DNA of 64,000 nt from Ypsolopha sequella (GCA_934047225.1 OW204005.1:21646396-21710395), one strand, 5' to 3'; numbered from the stretch's first letter, positions 10,301 through 21,400 are shown. Notes: a model not told the origin generated them from the letters alone. Made by a program: numbers and translations.

Positions 10301-11728
10301 ATCATTGATCAATTAAGCCTGCCTAAAGCACATAATAATTTTGTTAAAATACTGAATACAGCTGGCACTGAAGGTGGTACTATAGTCCTTAAAAACAATA
10401 AGATAGCTTATCTGACAGATGCACAACTAGCAACCCATGATGAGGATGATGATGATGATGACGATGACCCTATGACTCAAGAAGTCATATTCTGTGATGG
10501 AGATGATTCATCTCAGTTCCAAATTCTCAAATGTGAAGGAAATGAGCTAGTAATTGAGTATGCTGATGATGGCCAAATAGCAACTGTGCTACAACAGGAA
10601 GACGGTACATTTTTGTGCGACTGCGGTGAAGCTTTTGAAGATTTGGCTGAATATGAGAAACACCAGGCTACACATAACCCTGCCGGTGATCATTTATGTA
10701 ATCTTTGCGGAAAAGGATTTGAATCTGATGAAATACTCACAGGACATACACTCCTACACAGCGTAAGTGGATTACTTGTCTGCTGCCCGTTCTGCGACCA
10801 ACTAATCAAGAGAAACTCTCTAACACAACATATCAAATACAGCCATTCAAATATCAAACCAAGATGCAACATTTGCTTGAAAACCTTTGCAAATCCCAAC
10901 AATTTAAAGCGTCACATGATGATCCACACTGGTGTACGACACTATGAATGTGATATTTGTCTTAAGAGATTCCACCAAAAAATTACCATGCAAACTCACC
11001 GACTGACTCACGTAAATCCTCTCGCTTGCAACCAGTGTGACAAAATCTTTGAAACGACTACAGACTTGAACAATCACAAGGACTCTGATGAATGCTCCAA
11101 ATCTAAGATCCTCAAAATAAAGGAAGAATTAATGAAGACTGTCAAGCAAGAAGTAACAACCAATGCTGGAAAAGTTGTTGGTTTTGCTTGTTCTTTATGC
11201 CAGCGTATGTTTTCAGTGGAAACCGCTTTGGAGCAGCATGTCGAAAGCATGCATATGGTTAATCCTATGGAACTTTTATGTTCTGAGTGCGGTGAAGTTC
11301 TGCCATCGAGGAAGGACATGCAAGCTCATCTCCAGAGCCACAAAATTGTCAAATCAAAGAACATAAAGCGCTACGAATGTAGCACTTGTGGCAAAGGATG
11401 TACCAGCCAAGCGATGCTGATTATGCATGAAAGAGTTCATACAAATGAAAGACCTTATGCTTGCCAGTTATGTACGTTGAGATTTAAAACTAAAACTCAT
11501 TTGAGAACGCACCAACTGACGCATACAAGAGAAAAGAAATTTGGCTGCTCGGTTTGTATGAAGTTCTTCGCATTAAAAGGAAATCTGATGGTACATCAAA
11601 GGACACATACAGGGGAACGTCCGTATGTTTGCTCTATATGTGGGGAAGCCTTCATAGACTCGAAATATCTTAAAAAGCATAAATTAAAGAAACACTCCAT
11701 AGATAATGTTCCCTGGAATCAATATTAA
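7374..11728 (+). CDS. ZAD-C2H2 zinc-finger protein (755 aa, two coding exons)
   Basis: Exon 1 is 7374-7487 (38 codons), the intron 7488-9574 (GTATGC...TTTTCAG, phase 0), and exon 2 9575-11728. The N-terminus is a ZAD domain, the insect zinc-finger-associated dimerisation module: C8-x2-C11 (LCRSCL) pairs with C50-x2-C53 (LCTPCF), with the ligands split across the two exons. Residues ~85-380 are acidic, Gln/Asn-rich and low in complexity, with a run of aspartates near residue 330. Residues ~385-745 hold twelve C2H2-type fingers. The first has an unusual C-x-C spacing and the sixth ends in Cys rather than His. Fingers 9-12 are joined by TGE(R/K)P-like linkers, which suggests they are the main DNA-contacting block. 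The protein is expected to be a nuclear sequence-specific DNA-binding factor. Its target and name are not recognisable. An internal ATG at 9668 would give a 686-residue form without the ZAD. Confidence 0.93.
8026..8292. mobile_element. Family a foldback MITE, copy 1
   Basis: It starts TATACAAGGTGACTTTTT and ends with the complement AAAAAGTCACCTTGTATA. Each half is almost fully complementary to the other through GATCATCGTCCAAATT and GAAATTTCG. It lies in the intron of the zinc-finger gene. Confidence 0.88.
8296..8408. repeat. Short foldback, ~110 bp
   Basis: GGTTTCGAAATATATTTC plus AGCCAACTTTTGG at the left is complementary to CCACAAGTTGGCC plus GAAATATATTTCAAAACC at the right. It abuts family a copy 1. 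Confidence 0.7.
8422..8446. repeat. AT dinucleotide microsatellite
   Basis: An uninterrupted (AT) run of about 12 units lies just before the left end of the next inverted-repeat element. Confidence 0.85.
8444..8876. mobile_element. Inverted-repeat element, ~430 bp
   Basis: The ends TATGAAGGGTAAGCGGGAAG and CTTCCCGCTTACCCTTCATA are exact complements over 20 bases, and similarity continues inward (AGGTCATTGTC against GACTATGATCCCT). It sits in the zinc-finger gene intron. No transposase is present, so it is non-autonomous. Confidence 0.8.
8877..9380. other. Intronic sequence with a probable dispersed repeat
   Basis: CATGCCCTGTCTCCCAGAGG followed by GGTAGACAGA resembles a dispersed lepidopteran repeat I have seen before, but no ends are visible here. 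It is otherwise ordinary intron. Confidence 0.3.
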
Positions 11729-12830
11729 TTAACTTTTCTTAGATTATTATTGAAAGTGTTTTGTAATATTATTTTAATTTACTGTTTAGACTCCCTAGGG
11801 AGTTCATTGTAAATAGCTTTACACTATTTTTAAGAGATTTTAGCTGTCTATTTAATTGTTGTATACAGGGTGTAATCGTTAAGTGTGACCAGGCCATTAT
11901 TCCATAACTATTACAGATATCAAAAAAATTTAAACTGATATCGAAAGTATGTTACCTAATCAGTAAAATTATATCAATAACTTTGACAAAAATTTTGACA
12001 TTAAACATTTAGTATTAATGCGATATTGAAACAAGGTTTTTTAGTCATTTGAAGTGGTAACATAATTAATCTACACGTGTATCTACTTGAAAATCGTGAT
12101 TATCATATCATACGTAATCATTAAATGATATTAAGGTAAAATGAGTACTAGACCACTTAAAATAAGGAAAGTAAAACCTTTCTACTAAACTCATACTAAA
12201 TGTATGGGAATGTTTAATGTCAAAATTTTGGATACTTGTGTGATTTTCAAAAAGTTATTGATGTCATTTTTCTGATTAGGTAACGTACTTTCGATATCAA
12301 TTTAAAACATTTTGATATCTGTAATAGTTCCGGAATAATGGCCTGGTCACACTTAACGATTACACCCTGTATAGTTTCGTGACTGTATATCTCAAAGGTA
12401 TATTTTAATATGTTTTTGTGTACAATTATTTTAACTGCGAAAGATATTTTACAGCCAAATAGTGCAGAGAAAGAGTTTTTTTTTTGTTTTTATACAACAA
12501 TATAATTTTTTTTGTTTATACCTTTGAGATAAAATGTTATACAAATTGAATAACCAACGAATTTTTCTGGGATGAAATATCCTTAGAAACATTTTATTTA
12601 CACATGACGAGAATCACTTTTTTTTTGTTCTAGTTTTAATAATTTTAAGCCTGCAATTTATTCATCTTATCACAATGTTGCATTACAATTTGCGTTTTAT
12701 CTTTTTTTTTTTATTTGTAAAAGCAGTTATCAAAAGAGATACTTGTGGGGGTGATTATGTCTTGTTTTTGTTTTTTTTTTTCCATACCTAAACCACTATA
12801 ATAATAAGTATTGAATAACTAAGAAATAAA
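11729..12830 (+). other. Probable 3'UTR of the zinc-finger gene, with MITE
   Basis: After the stop at 11726-11728 the first canonical AATAAA I find is at 12825-12830. If it is used, the 3'UTR is about 1.1 kb and contains the foldback MITE at 11872-12373. Variant signals closer to the stop could be used instead. Confidence 0.4.
11872..12373. mobile_element. TA-flanked foldback MITE, ~500 bp
   Basis: The ends TATACAGGGTGTAATCGTTA and TAACGATTACACCCTGTATA are exact complements. The arms extend over 100 bases, including GTGTGACCAGGCCATTATTC and CTTTCGATATC. The TATACAGGGTG end is shared with the element at 15741-16763. Confidence 0.88.
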
Positions 12831-12899
12831 TATCTTAATATAATTCCGTTTTTCAATGTTGCCCATTTTCCTCTTTTTATCTACACTAATCGATCAATA

Positions 12900-13560
12900 C
12901 ATTATAATAAAAGGATTTAGGACAAACCCCCTGTCTGTACATTGAAGAAAAGTAATAAAATTAGAAAGGGGGCGACTAAAAAAGAGTAATAGAACACAAA
13001 TCAGCAAATTTTTAGAATTCTTTTCTGTCTATCTGTCTGTTTGTTCGTGCACATCTCCGAAACTACTGAACGGATTTCCATGTAGTTTTCACAAGTGAAC
13101 AGAGCTTAATTAGGATTGCTTTTTTTCATTAAAATCTGGTGTCGGAGAAAAGTTATTTAAACATTTTTTGGAATTTACTTTTCTGCTGTTAGTAGTTACA
13201 TAGCAAATAATAATCCCTGACGATGAAGGGGTATTGACGTCACAGACGATTGTGTAGAAAAAAACTGGTCAAAATAATAGCGTATAAAATTTTAGTACAT
13301 AGAAAAATCAACAGGTGGCGCTGTTAATTTTTAGAATGCACATAAATAAATATTTGATTATTTCGTTTAAATAGCGTCATCCATTTTGGTCTGGTTTGTT
13401 CGTCCAAGATTTTGGTAAATAAAATGCGAAATTAGAGTCAGTAATTGTACAACAGATGGTGGTGGTACCATCTTTGATGAAATGGGCTAGGTACTGTAAT
13501 AACTGAAAATTGTAAAGATAAGTATATTAAAAACTAATTTGCTACGTATGGCGGCTCGGC
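12900..13560. repeat. Dispersed repeat remnant
   Basis: The block TCTGTCTATCTGTCTGTTTG followed by CATCTCCGAAACTACTGAAC and GGATTTCCATG is a familiar lepidopteran dispersed-repeat motif, often in Helitron-like elements. I see no clear ends here. Confidence 0.4.
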
Positions 13561-13732
13561 TTTGCCATTCAAGTTTGTACAGTAAATAAAAGTAAAATGG
13601 ATTTATCGGTACCACTGGAAAAATAACTTATTTGATTTCGTGTTTATTTACACGTCGCTCATGCTGCTTACTGCAGCAACGAAGGAAGGAGACTTTAGGA
13701 GGAGACCTGTTGGATGTAACAAACGACAAATT

Positions 13733-13740
13733 AAAAAAAA
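13733..13740 (-). terminator. Pol III terminator of tRNA-Ala
   Basis: Eight T residues on the minus strand begin two bases after the tRNA 3' end, a standard RNA polymerase III stop. Confidence 0.85.
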
Positions 13741-13741
13741 T

Positions 13742-13814
13742 TGGAGGCGCCGGGTATCGATCCCGGTACCTCTCGCATGCTAAGCGAGCGCTCTACCATC
13801 TGAGCTACGCCCCC
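13742..13814 (-). tRNA. tRNA-Ala(AGC): tRNA-Ala (anticodon AGC)
   Basis: The minus strand folds into a full cloverleaf of 73 nt without CCA. The 7-bp acceptor stem GGGGGCG pairs with CGCCTCC and includes the G3-U70 wobble that defines alanine tRNAs. The anticodon loop is TTAGCAT with stem CTCGC/GCGAG, the T-arm is CCGGG-ATCGATA-CCCGG, and the discriminator base is A73. There is no intron. It resembles the silkworm tRNA-Ala as I remember it. All features point to a functional gene. Confidence 0.97.
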
Positions 13815-14477
13815 GATACTAACTCATGCGAAATTTTCTATCACTTATCTTAGTTATACGAGTTATTTCATTTATTTTATTAAGTATTAATAGATAATAT
13901 ACTAAATACCTAAGGCTAAAAAACGAAAATTATATACTAATTAAAAATATCTTAAATTAAATGAAAAATTTGATTTAGATCGTTGCCGCTGGGGAAAGTA
14001 CCCAAGAGACTGGCAGCGTTACCTCGTTGAATCGATAGACTAATCCTCTGGCCGAGGTAAGCTCCAGCTCTTGGATCACCAGAGGCGTTGACCAGACGCG
14101 ACGACAGTTCTTGAAACAGTCGTCGCGCACTTGGGCCCCATGGTCCCAGAGTTTCAACTCCGAACGTTATCTTTATAATTATTATTATATCTATTCTGCT
14201 AATTATATTTCACTCTTGCGTGCGATATTATCAATAGTACTTCTTACCTAATAAAATGTAAGAAACAACTTTTGAAAATCAGGAAAAGAAGACAGTAGTG
14301 ACATCAGTAAGCTTCTTTACAACTGCTAGTTCTGCTATTCCCCACTAGATAGCAAAAGTAACACCAGTAGTTTTTCAACTCACCACTAGATGGCTCTAGC
14401 TATCCATTTCAGCAGATTACCATATTCTATCTTTATGCTCTGCACATTGCCTGCACTCCTAGTACCATTACGGTGCA
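13815..14477. other. No gene recognised
   Basis: Intergenic AT-rich DNA. The block at 13975-14157 is GC-richer but has no recognisable product. Confidence 0.35.
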
Positions 14478-14664
14478 ATGTCGTCCGTTTGGTTACCGTG
14501 CATCTTCCCCGCTCACCCGATCGACGACCGTCGACGACACGCGCACGACGGAATTTGGAACTCGTACCGACCGACAGACCCGCATCACGAAGGTCACGAG
14601 CTCGTCTCCAAATCAGTATCTCATAGAAATTCTCATTATGGTAATGATCAGTATATTTTTTATG
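14478..14664 (+). CDS. Possible first coding exon, unidentified
   Basis: A CpG-rich patch contains an open frame from ATG at 14478 that reaches a consensus splice donor (ATG|GTAAGT at 14665), giving 62 codons plus one base. The predicted peptide is rich in His, Arg, Asp and Ser and has no family I recognise. No downstream exon was found. Two other frames are also open across part of it, so this may be a chance consequence of base composition. Confidence 0.2.
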
Positions 14665-14728
14665 GTAAGTGATTATTTAGATAATGCAAAGCACAAGATG
14701 GACAACAAAATGATCAAGCAGTTGTAGT

Positions 14729-14790
14729 TGCATGTCTCGTGATCTACGGGAAACTCACGTTCACGTTTCCCGTAGACCACGAGACATGCA
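14729..14790. repeat. 62-bp near-perfect hairpin
   Basis: TGCATGTCTCGTG-A-TCTACG plus GGAAAC pairs with GTTTCCCGTAGA-C-CACGAG plus ACATGCA: 26-base arms with one mismatch and a loop of about 10 bases. It could be a tiny foldback element or, less likely, a small-RNA precursor. Confidence 0.85.
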
Positions 14791-15205
14791 GTCTGCCTCG
14801 AAACGTCACGTCGCGTTGGCTTTTCGTACAAAAAGGTAAAAAAAAATTTATCGTTCGCGGTAGACCCGAATGTGTACGAAACGCGAGATTTTAATGTTAT
14901 AAGTTATTTGATTTTGAGGTCTAGAAACAAGTATTTTTGTAATTTGCGACCTTTTGTATGCCGAATTAATTATCCGGTATCCGGCCCGATAATGGATACC
15001 AAAAATATAGCCGGTTATACCGGATAGTAACCGGATATCCGTTTCATCTCTCAGCATATTAGATAGAACTCCTAGAAAACGCAAAATAAAATTCCCATAC
15101 ACTAAATATATAGACTATGGAATAGAGTTAGAATTATGCCAAGCAAGCAAGCAAGCCAAAATGCGCCGCGGCCGACCAAGCGTTTTTGATGCCACGCAGT
15201 CCGCG

Positions 15206-15481
15206 TATACAAGGTGAGTTTTTGATCATCGTCCAAATTCATACTGGAGGCTTGGTAAGTGATCAGCATCATGAATCGATAACAATTTCTGTGAAATTCG
15301 TATAATGAAATTTCGACTTCCCATAGCACAACTTCACTCCCAGTCCTGAGTGAATCACTGTGGGGAGTCGAAATTTCATTTTATGAATTTTACAAATATC
15401 GTTATTGGTCCAGAATGCTGATCGCTTACCAAGGCTCAAGTGTGACTTCTTTGGACGATGTTCACAAATTCACATTGTATA
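15206..15481. mobile_element. Family a foldback MITE, copy 2
   Basis: It starts TATACAAGGTGAGTTTTT, with GATCATCGTCCAAATTC next, and ends CACATTGTATA. It is more diverged than the other copies. Confidence 0.82.
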
Positions 15482-15514
15482 GCTTCCCGTCTTCTGTACG
15501 TCCCCCAAGAAGTG

Positions 15515-15690
15515 ATTTATTTATTTATTTATTTTATTTATTTATTTATTTATTTACTTTAATTAAAACGGGCAAACCAATTACAATAATTAAAGATAGT
15601 AACACAAACACAAAATGGTACCATCAACTAAAATAAATAAGAATAATACACAAATTCATATAGACTAGTACTACATATGTTTTGAGTTTC
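15515..15690 (-). mobile_element. LINE 3' end with TAAA tail
   Basis: A TTTA-repeat run is followed by ACTTTAATTAAAACGGGC. On the minus strand this reads as a LINE 3'UTR ending in (TAAA)n. No coding part remains. Confidence 0.4.
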
Positions 15691-15740
15691 GCCAACTAAT
15701 ATTATTTAACCTTATAGACGTTAGAAGTTTCATTGCAATG

Positions 15741-16763
15741 TATACAGGGTGGAAAAAATTTAAGGGCCCTGGAGGGGAGCTACCTTAAATCGTTTAGTTA
15801 GCTCATTTTACTGAAAGGAAACATTCCTTTATTTTTTAAAAGAAACAAAACTGCATTCAAAGATATTCTGAAATTCGCTTGTCTCACCCGGGAATCGAAC
15901 CAACTAAAAATAAAAAAAATAAACCCTCGCTATTTTATCATACGAATCGGTAGGATTATTGTTCAGAATAAAATTTGTCTAATAAACATTTGGTCTTACA
16001 CTCATCTGTTGTATGAGATACTCATGAAATTAAATATTTATTACAAGTTCTTTGTTAACAATACCTACATAGTACTGTTCACTTGTAACAAGTAAATGCA
16101 ACGTTCTAATTTTCTTATCTCTCTTACATCCAAAGACATCGTATGAAGTACAAGCTTGCTAATGTTATTTATCTTAAGTACCTTGTTGAAGACTTCAATA
16201 AGAAAATCGTTAAATGGTAATAATAAATGTATGCAGAGCACAATTACTTCTTGCACTAGGCGTACTAACGAAAAGTTTAAAAAAGGAATGTATTTTTTTT
16301 GCAACGCGGAGCAACAAATTTGAAGTTCGAACCATAAATTTCGTTCGAAATTAAAATTTTGTTTTGTTTTGCTTTCATTCCGTGCTGTCATTGTGTAATA
16401 ATGGCGTGTAATTATTACTTTACAAGTGAACAGTACTAGGTATTGTTAATAAAGAACTTGTAATAAATATTCAATTTCATGCGTATCTCGTACAACAGAT
16501 GAGTGTAAGACTTTAGTTTAGTAGACAAATTTTTATCCTGAACAATAATCCTACCGATTCGTATAATAAAATAGCTAGGGTTTATTTTTTTAATTTTTAG
16601 TTGGTTCAGTTCCCGGGTGAGACAAGCAAATTTTAGAAGATCTTTGAATGCAGTTTTGTTTCTTTTAAAAAATAAAGGAATGTTTCCTTTCAGTAAAATG
16701 AGCTAACTAAAGGATTTAAGGTAGTTCCCCTCCAGGGCCCTTTCATTTTTTCCACCCTGTATA
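15741..16763. mobile_element. Large foldback MITE, ~1.02 kb
   Basis: The arms 15741-16092 and 16415-16763 are complementary for about 350 bases, with ends TATACAGGGTGGAAAAAA and TTTTTTCCACCCTGTATA. The loop carries a 108-codon minus-strand frame with no family resemblance, probably chance. The TATACAGGGTG terminus is shared with the element at 11872-12373. Confidence 0.85.
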
Positions 16764-16789
16764 TTCAAATCTGTGTATCCTATTGTATA

Positions 16790-16990
16790 TACAAGTTGTT
16801 GAGATGAAGTTGCGGAAGACGAAAAATTACGATAGTATTCGTCAATACGAAAAACTTTCCGTGAAAAAAATTAAGAAATCGAGAAAAAAACTGTTGTTTT
16901 CATACATTTTAGTCGTCTGGTTTACGGCTTTTTAATTGCTTCTCAAATGCATTTTCCATTATTTTTCTCCTTTATAAAGTCGTTAGACAG
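16790..16990. repeat. Diverged relative of the 5211-5426 foldback
   Basis: GAGATGAAGTTGCGGAAGAC, then ACGATAGTATTCG, matches the left arm of the earlier element. The right arm is degraded. Confidence 0.45.
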
Positions 16991-17238
16991 CTGTGCTGAT
17001 TAACAGGATACGAGATCCCCCTAAAACAGCCTCAAGACTCGTCCTATCCTCTAGTACATCTGCAACAAAGCTTTCGGCTGTCATGTAGTTTGTTAGTGGT
17101 CATAATTTTGCTCGGGTTGTCAGTAAACCTATGGAGTACGGATTTCTTTAACAGAAACAGCGGCTAAAAAACCGTATCGATTTCGTCACCGCTAGAGGAC
17201 ACACAGAGTACGGTATTTTAACGTGACCATACGTCCCG

Positions 17239-17274
17239 TTATATTTATTTATTTTATTTATTTATTTATTTATT

Positions 17275-17309
<35 letters not shown>

Positions 17310-17530
17310 TTAAGGAGCTCCAACTGCATAATCCGATTACAAACATCTACTTATTGACTATACATTAGGCACACAGCCCTCACATAATGTTACAATGTTA
17401 AACAGAAAAAAAAAACTTTAACAAAATATACAAACATGCTAAATTTTATAGATTACTACTAAATCATGAAATAATAAACTATAACTTAAACCAATTACTT
17501 AAAATAAAAGAAAAAGCTTAATTATGCGAT
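17239..17530 (-). mobile_element. LINE 3' end with long TAAA tail
   Basis: About 70 bases of TTTA repeats are followed by AAGGAGCTCCAACTGCATAA. On the minus strand a 3'UTR ends GGAGCTCCTTAATAAATAAA, a tail I recognise from lepidopteran LINEs. No ORF remnant was seen. Confidence 0.55.
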
Positions 17531-17840
17531 ACGTTTTTACATAATTTTTTAAATTACATAAAATAAATTAGAAAATTTTCGTATGGTTCACGGCGGTCTT
17601 ACAACGGTTTTGAACGGGGCAGTCTCTTGTTTTAGTACTCGGTCCCAGTGTCCCCGAGGAAAGCTTCGGGACGCAGAATAGTCCCGTTTTGAGAATGCTA
17701 TGCTATGCCTATGTAACATTTGCGACATCCAAACTACGCGGAAAATTCGAATGTCACTCAGCTGCCGTCACATTGCTCCACACTGCGCTTTTTGAATTTG
17801 ACTAATTCGTGCGCAAGAAAAATTCAGAATCAGCTTCACT

Positions 17841-17950
17841 TGTGTGGATTCGGCGCAACACACTTATTTGATAGGACTAAACTAATTTGAGCGTTCTGTC
17901 TTTTTCATTCTGTATCGAAAAGACAAAGACGGTTAAGGTTAGTCAAGTAT
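17841..17950. mobile_element. Family g foldback, copy 1 (partial)
   Basis: GATTCGGCGCAACAC, ACTTATTTGATAGGACTAAA and the hairpin centre CTGTATCGAAAAGACAAAGA match the family, but the right arm is shortened. Confidence 0.65.
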
Positions 17951-18064
17951 CCCCCCCTGCCATAGAAACGGTTGTATTTGGAGACGTGACAAAAATCACG
18001 GTAGTAATAGGTACATAACGAAATTAAAAGGAAAACTATCACAGCTAAATAGGCTTTACAAGTA

Positions 18065-18301
18065 CAGCGGGCCTATTGTGTATCTCTAGTTGCCTTCTGG
18101 ACTGGGTGTCTATCATCAAAAACATAGATATACTATCGAATTCCGATGTCTTAATGATATTTTCGCACTTGAAGTGACGACACAGATTGTTAATAGTTCA
18201 ATACCCACTAAAGGCAATTTTGAAATTTGAGTTTTTAGCTATGTTTTTGATGATAGGCACCTCGTGCAGTTGGCAACTAAAGATACAGAATAGGGGGGCA
18301 G
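18065..18301. mobile_element. Family f MITE, copy 1
   Basis: It starts CAGCGGGCCTATTGTG and ends GAATAGGGGGGCAG. The ends are inverted repeats (CCTATTNTGTATCTYTAGTT). The interior is nearly identical to the copy at 28910-29146. Confidence 0.8.
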
Positions 18302-18419
18302 ATCGCGCCAAACTTAGTCCCCTTTAAACACGGGGAGATTCGCATCAGCAGGAACAAAATGTATAGGCCGTTCTTAGGAAGAGCGACTTCCGAGCGTACT
18401 AGAAGTTTGGCGCGATCTG
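18299..18419. mobile_element. 121-bp inverted-repeat element abutting family f
   Basis: CAGATCGCGCCAAACTT at the left and AAGTTTGGCGCGATCTG at the right are exact complements over 17 bases. The first CAG is shared with the last bases of family f copy 1. Confidence 0.75.
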
Positions 18420-19454
18420 TATTAGTCGACAAACTTATAAAATGTACTTGGAGAAGAAGTCCGGATATTGTGCAGACCTATACACTGCGCGTGGCCTGAC
18501 ACGCACTTGGCAGGGTTTTTTTTCTATTGCCCGCGACCCCTTTGAGTAAAGGTTCGCGACCCACAGTTTGCAAACCTTATCCTGGATTCGCCCTTGGGCA
18601 GGCAACATGGCAAGCGAGTGGCAAATCGAATCGAGCCAGAGTCCAGAATCCACACACACCAAGCAACACAATCGCGATGGCTATGGCTGGCATGCGAGCT
18701 AGTTCCGCCGAAGACGTTCGGAACCTCTGAAGTACCAGGGCAACAAGCAAATTGAAGAGGCACATAAAGTTTAGAGCGACAAGTTGCGCCAAATATTTTG
18801 TCCCACATTATAGAACATTTGAGCACTTATTCTCATTAAATAAGGTGGGCTGGGTTCAACTATTTCGGTGTACCGTTTTTCTCGTTGCGTCTCGTCCGGT
18901 TGGCATGTTAGTTCGGCTTCTCGGCTGTTGGTTTGCTAGGATTCGGAAATTTTCTCGATTTATAAACCAGGATAGCATGGAGTAAAAGCGATGACATTGT
19001 CAGGCGCAGAAGCGCAAGAGTTTCTCGTAAAGACTAGACACACGAAGAGACGAACAATTATGTTGATATGATGATTGATCTACACCGTTTTCAGTCATGT
19101 GCTGGTGCGCTCGAACATGGCTAAGTCCATATACGTCCGTGGCTGCTAAGCCTTTCTTATTCAAAAAAAGCTATTCGTAGGATCGATCGATGGTTCGAAT
19201 ACAGCAGAGTCATGCCGAGAACATTTCCGAAAACTAGGAATAGTTACTAACTGCTCCACATAGGTTTATTCTTCTCACTGATTTTTGGAATAACAACAAG
19301 TTTAAAACGGGGTATGAACGGCAAATTAGGGTCAGCTCTAAACGCAAGGACTACGTGAATAATTTCAACTTTCAACATAACTTTACACCCGCGAATAATC
19401 AGTTTAATTTACAAAGTATTCGTAATCCAATGTAGGTATAGAAATTTTAAATTG
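18420..19454. other. No gene recognised
   Basis: 18480-18740 is relatively GC-rich with overlapping short frames on both strands, none with a recognisable motif. It may be a worn transposon fragment. Confidence 0.35.
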
Positions 19455-19681
19455 CACAATGAGCGTTTTTCCTTATGTCAAATTTAGTGTTAAATACAAT
19501 TCCTAGATGGCACTGTCGTATTCTTTAGCAACAGAATCAAAGACAAAATTTGCACCGATTCCAAACAAACTTTGACATTGATTGCTACGGAACACATTTT
19601 ATCTATGGTGACATGGACAGCGTCATCTGGAGGAAACCTAAGAACTAAGAAAAAAAAACAACGATAAAAACGCTCATTCCC
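19455..19681. mobile_element. Foldback MITE, ~227 bp
   Basis: AATGAGCGTTTTT at the left is complementary to AAAAACGCTCATT at the right. Further in, CTAGATGGCACTGTCG pairs with GACAGCGTCATCTGG. Confidence 0.7.
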
Positions 19682-20316
19682 ATAGCTTAATTTTTTTTTC
19701 AGAGAATATACGCCATTTTAGGACATAGATTTCATTATTTTGGTATTTAATGATTTTTTAAAGAATTGTCCGATGACCTTGTCACTTGAGAACTTTAGAC
19801 AATAAACGGATTGTGATGTGTGATTGCTTTTGAAAAAAAGTGGTCTGTCTCTGTCTGTCTACTTATCTGTCATCTAGCTGTCAAATTAGTCTGAATCAGA
19901 TTATTATAAATTTATGTTGATAGCAAAGGACACATTTCTAAACAGCCATTACTCAAGTGACGTCACACGAGGGCAAATGGAAGTTGCAGCCTTTTCTTAA
20001 AAATATTCAAGGTTTTTTAGACCAAAACTTCGAAAATACGGTTTATCAAACCTAAATCTCGAAATGGTTTTCGAATTAACACACCTTAACATACTTTAAT
20101 ATATGCCAATTATATCATTAAAGCATTTTGTTATAAAAAAAACTGATTGTAGAAAAACGTGTAGAAAAAAGTAACAGAACGAATACTACTTTGTCGTATA
20201 CTGAATAACTGCCTTGGACCATCCACCTGCGGATTAATCCTAGTTCATACAAACGAAATACCAAAACTATTTTGTAAATCAAAGATTTTCTTAGGATAGT
20301 GTGCGTTTATTCTGTG
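19682..20316. other. No gene recognised
   Basis: AT-rich, with short TCTG runs near 19845-19870. No frames or ends identified. Confidence 0.35.
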
Positions 20317-20476
20317 GGTCTACCGCGTAATTCTCATTTTCATCAACATCAACTTGAGATTGAAATTTGTCGTGCGTGCGACGACACCCGCCTAACATGC
20401 CATCTCTTTTGCACGCGTTGAATTTTGCATGCATTTGCTTGAAGTTGATACAAATGAGAATTACGCGGTAGAGCCC
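20317..20476. mobile_element. Small MITE, ends CTACCGCGTAATTCTCATT
   Basis: The inverted ends CTACCGCGTAATTCTCATTT and AAATGAGAATTACGCGGTAG enclose CATCAACTTGAGATTGAAAT and a CGTGCGTGCGACGACAC block. A second copy in opposite orientation lies at 57312-57470. Confidence 0.85.
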
Positions 20477-21400
20477 CTGATTGGATTACAGCTAACTTTA
20501 TTTACCTAGTTAGTTAGTTCAGTTGGTTTTTGAACAATTATCTACTATTGTTAGCTGATTTAAAATGGTTGAATTTTGTATCATTTTTATTTCGATTTGT
20601 TCATATTATTTTTATTTTCTACTTATAAGTTGCTAAAATGTACTCATTTCATTACTTTTATCAATTACTGATTAAAATGATTAAAACTTTATTTTATTAT
20701 AATAATTCTTATCTTAGATTGTATAATTGCAATAAAAATGTTATACTTGAAATATAAATATAATTGTATAATTTAATTAAATTTATGTATTTTTAAGGAT
20801 GCTGTTATTATTTTGCTAGCCTCTAGTTACTTACACCCCGCTTTTCAAGTTTTCAAGTTTGGGGTCCACCGAAAATAGTTTTAAACTTTTGTAACTTCTT
20901 TTAAGATTTTGTTACCATGACTTTATTTTATTTAAAAAAAGACATCTTACGATACAGCACCACAGTTTGAATATGATTTTCACTTGGACGAATAAACCAG
21001 GATTTTCATGAATCCATGGTGCATGATGGGTTCGTCTTCTCTCTTCGCCATCGCTGTCACAGCTGTGTGGCTGTCCTATGCACCCTTGGTATTTGTAGTT
21101 TCCTTCCATTTTACCAGTGCCATCTTTGAACGGAACGTGGCCGCCACACGGCCACAATACGCTCGCGGACCGTAACACGAGCGCCACAACTACCAGGCGC
21201 ACAGATATGACGCGGCGGTAATTGCACCACTATTAATTAACACCTTTGATGTCGCGTTAAAAGTATTATTTTGACCTTTCGTTCGACAGATGAACGCGGA
21301 CTATGCCCGTTGTGGTCTCGAGCGCTCGAATTTGAAGAGATATATTTTACGTTCAACGAGGTTAAATTATATTAGTCAATCAATCAATTATCAAATCAAA
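20477..21400. other. No gene recognised; one odd open frame
   Basis: Mostly AT-rich. On the minus strand about 21235-21000 is open, GC-richer and ends near a GTGAAA donor-like site. The peptide has a hydrophobic start and several Cys and His, but it begins at GTG rather than ATG and has no recognised family. I do not call it a gene. Confidence 0.3.

Noticed and set aside
16065..16391. 108-codon minus-strand frame in the loop of the 1-kb foldback
   Set aside because: No transposase or other motif. Its length is unremarkable in AT-rich DNA.
20912..21202. 96-codon minus-strand frame with hydrophobic start and Cys/His residues
   Set aside because: It begins at GTG, not ATG, has no recognised family, and only a weak donor-like site. 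Kept as a note, not a gene.
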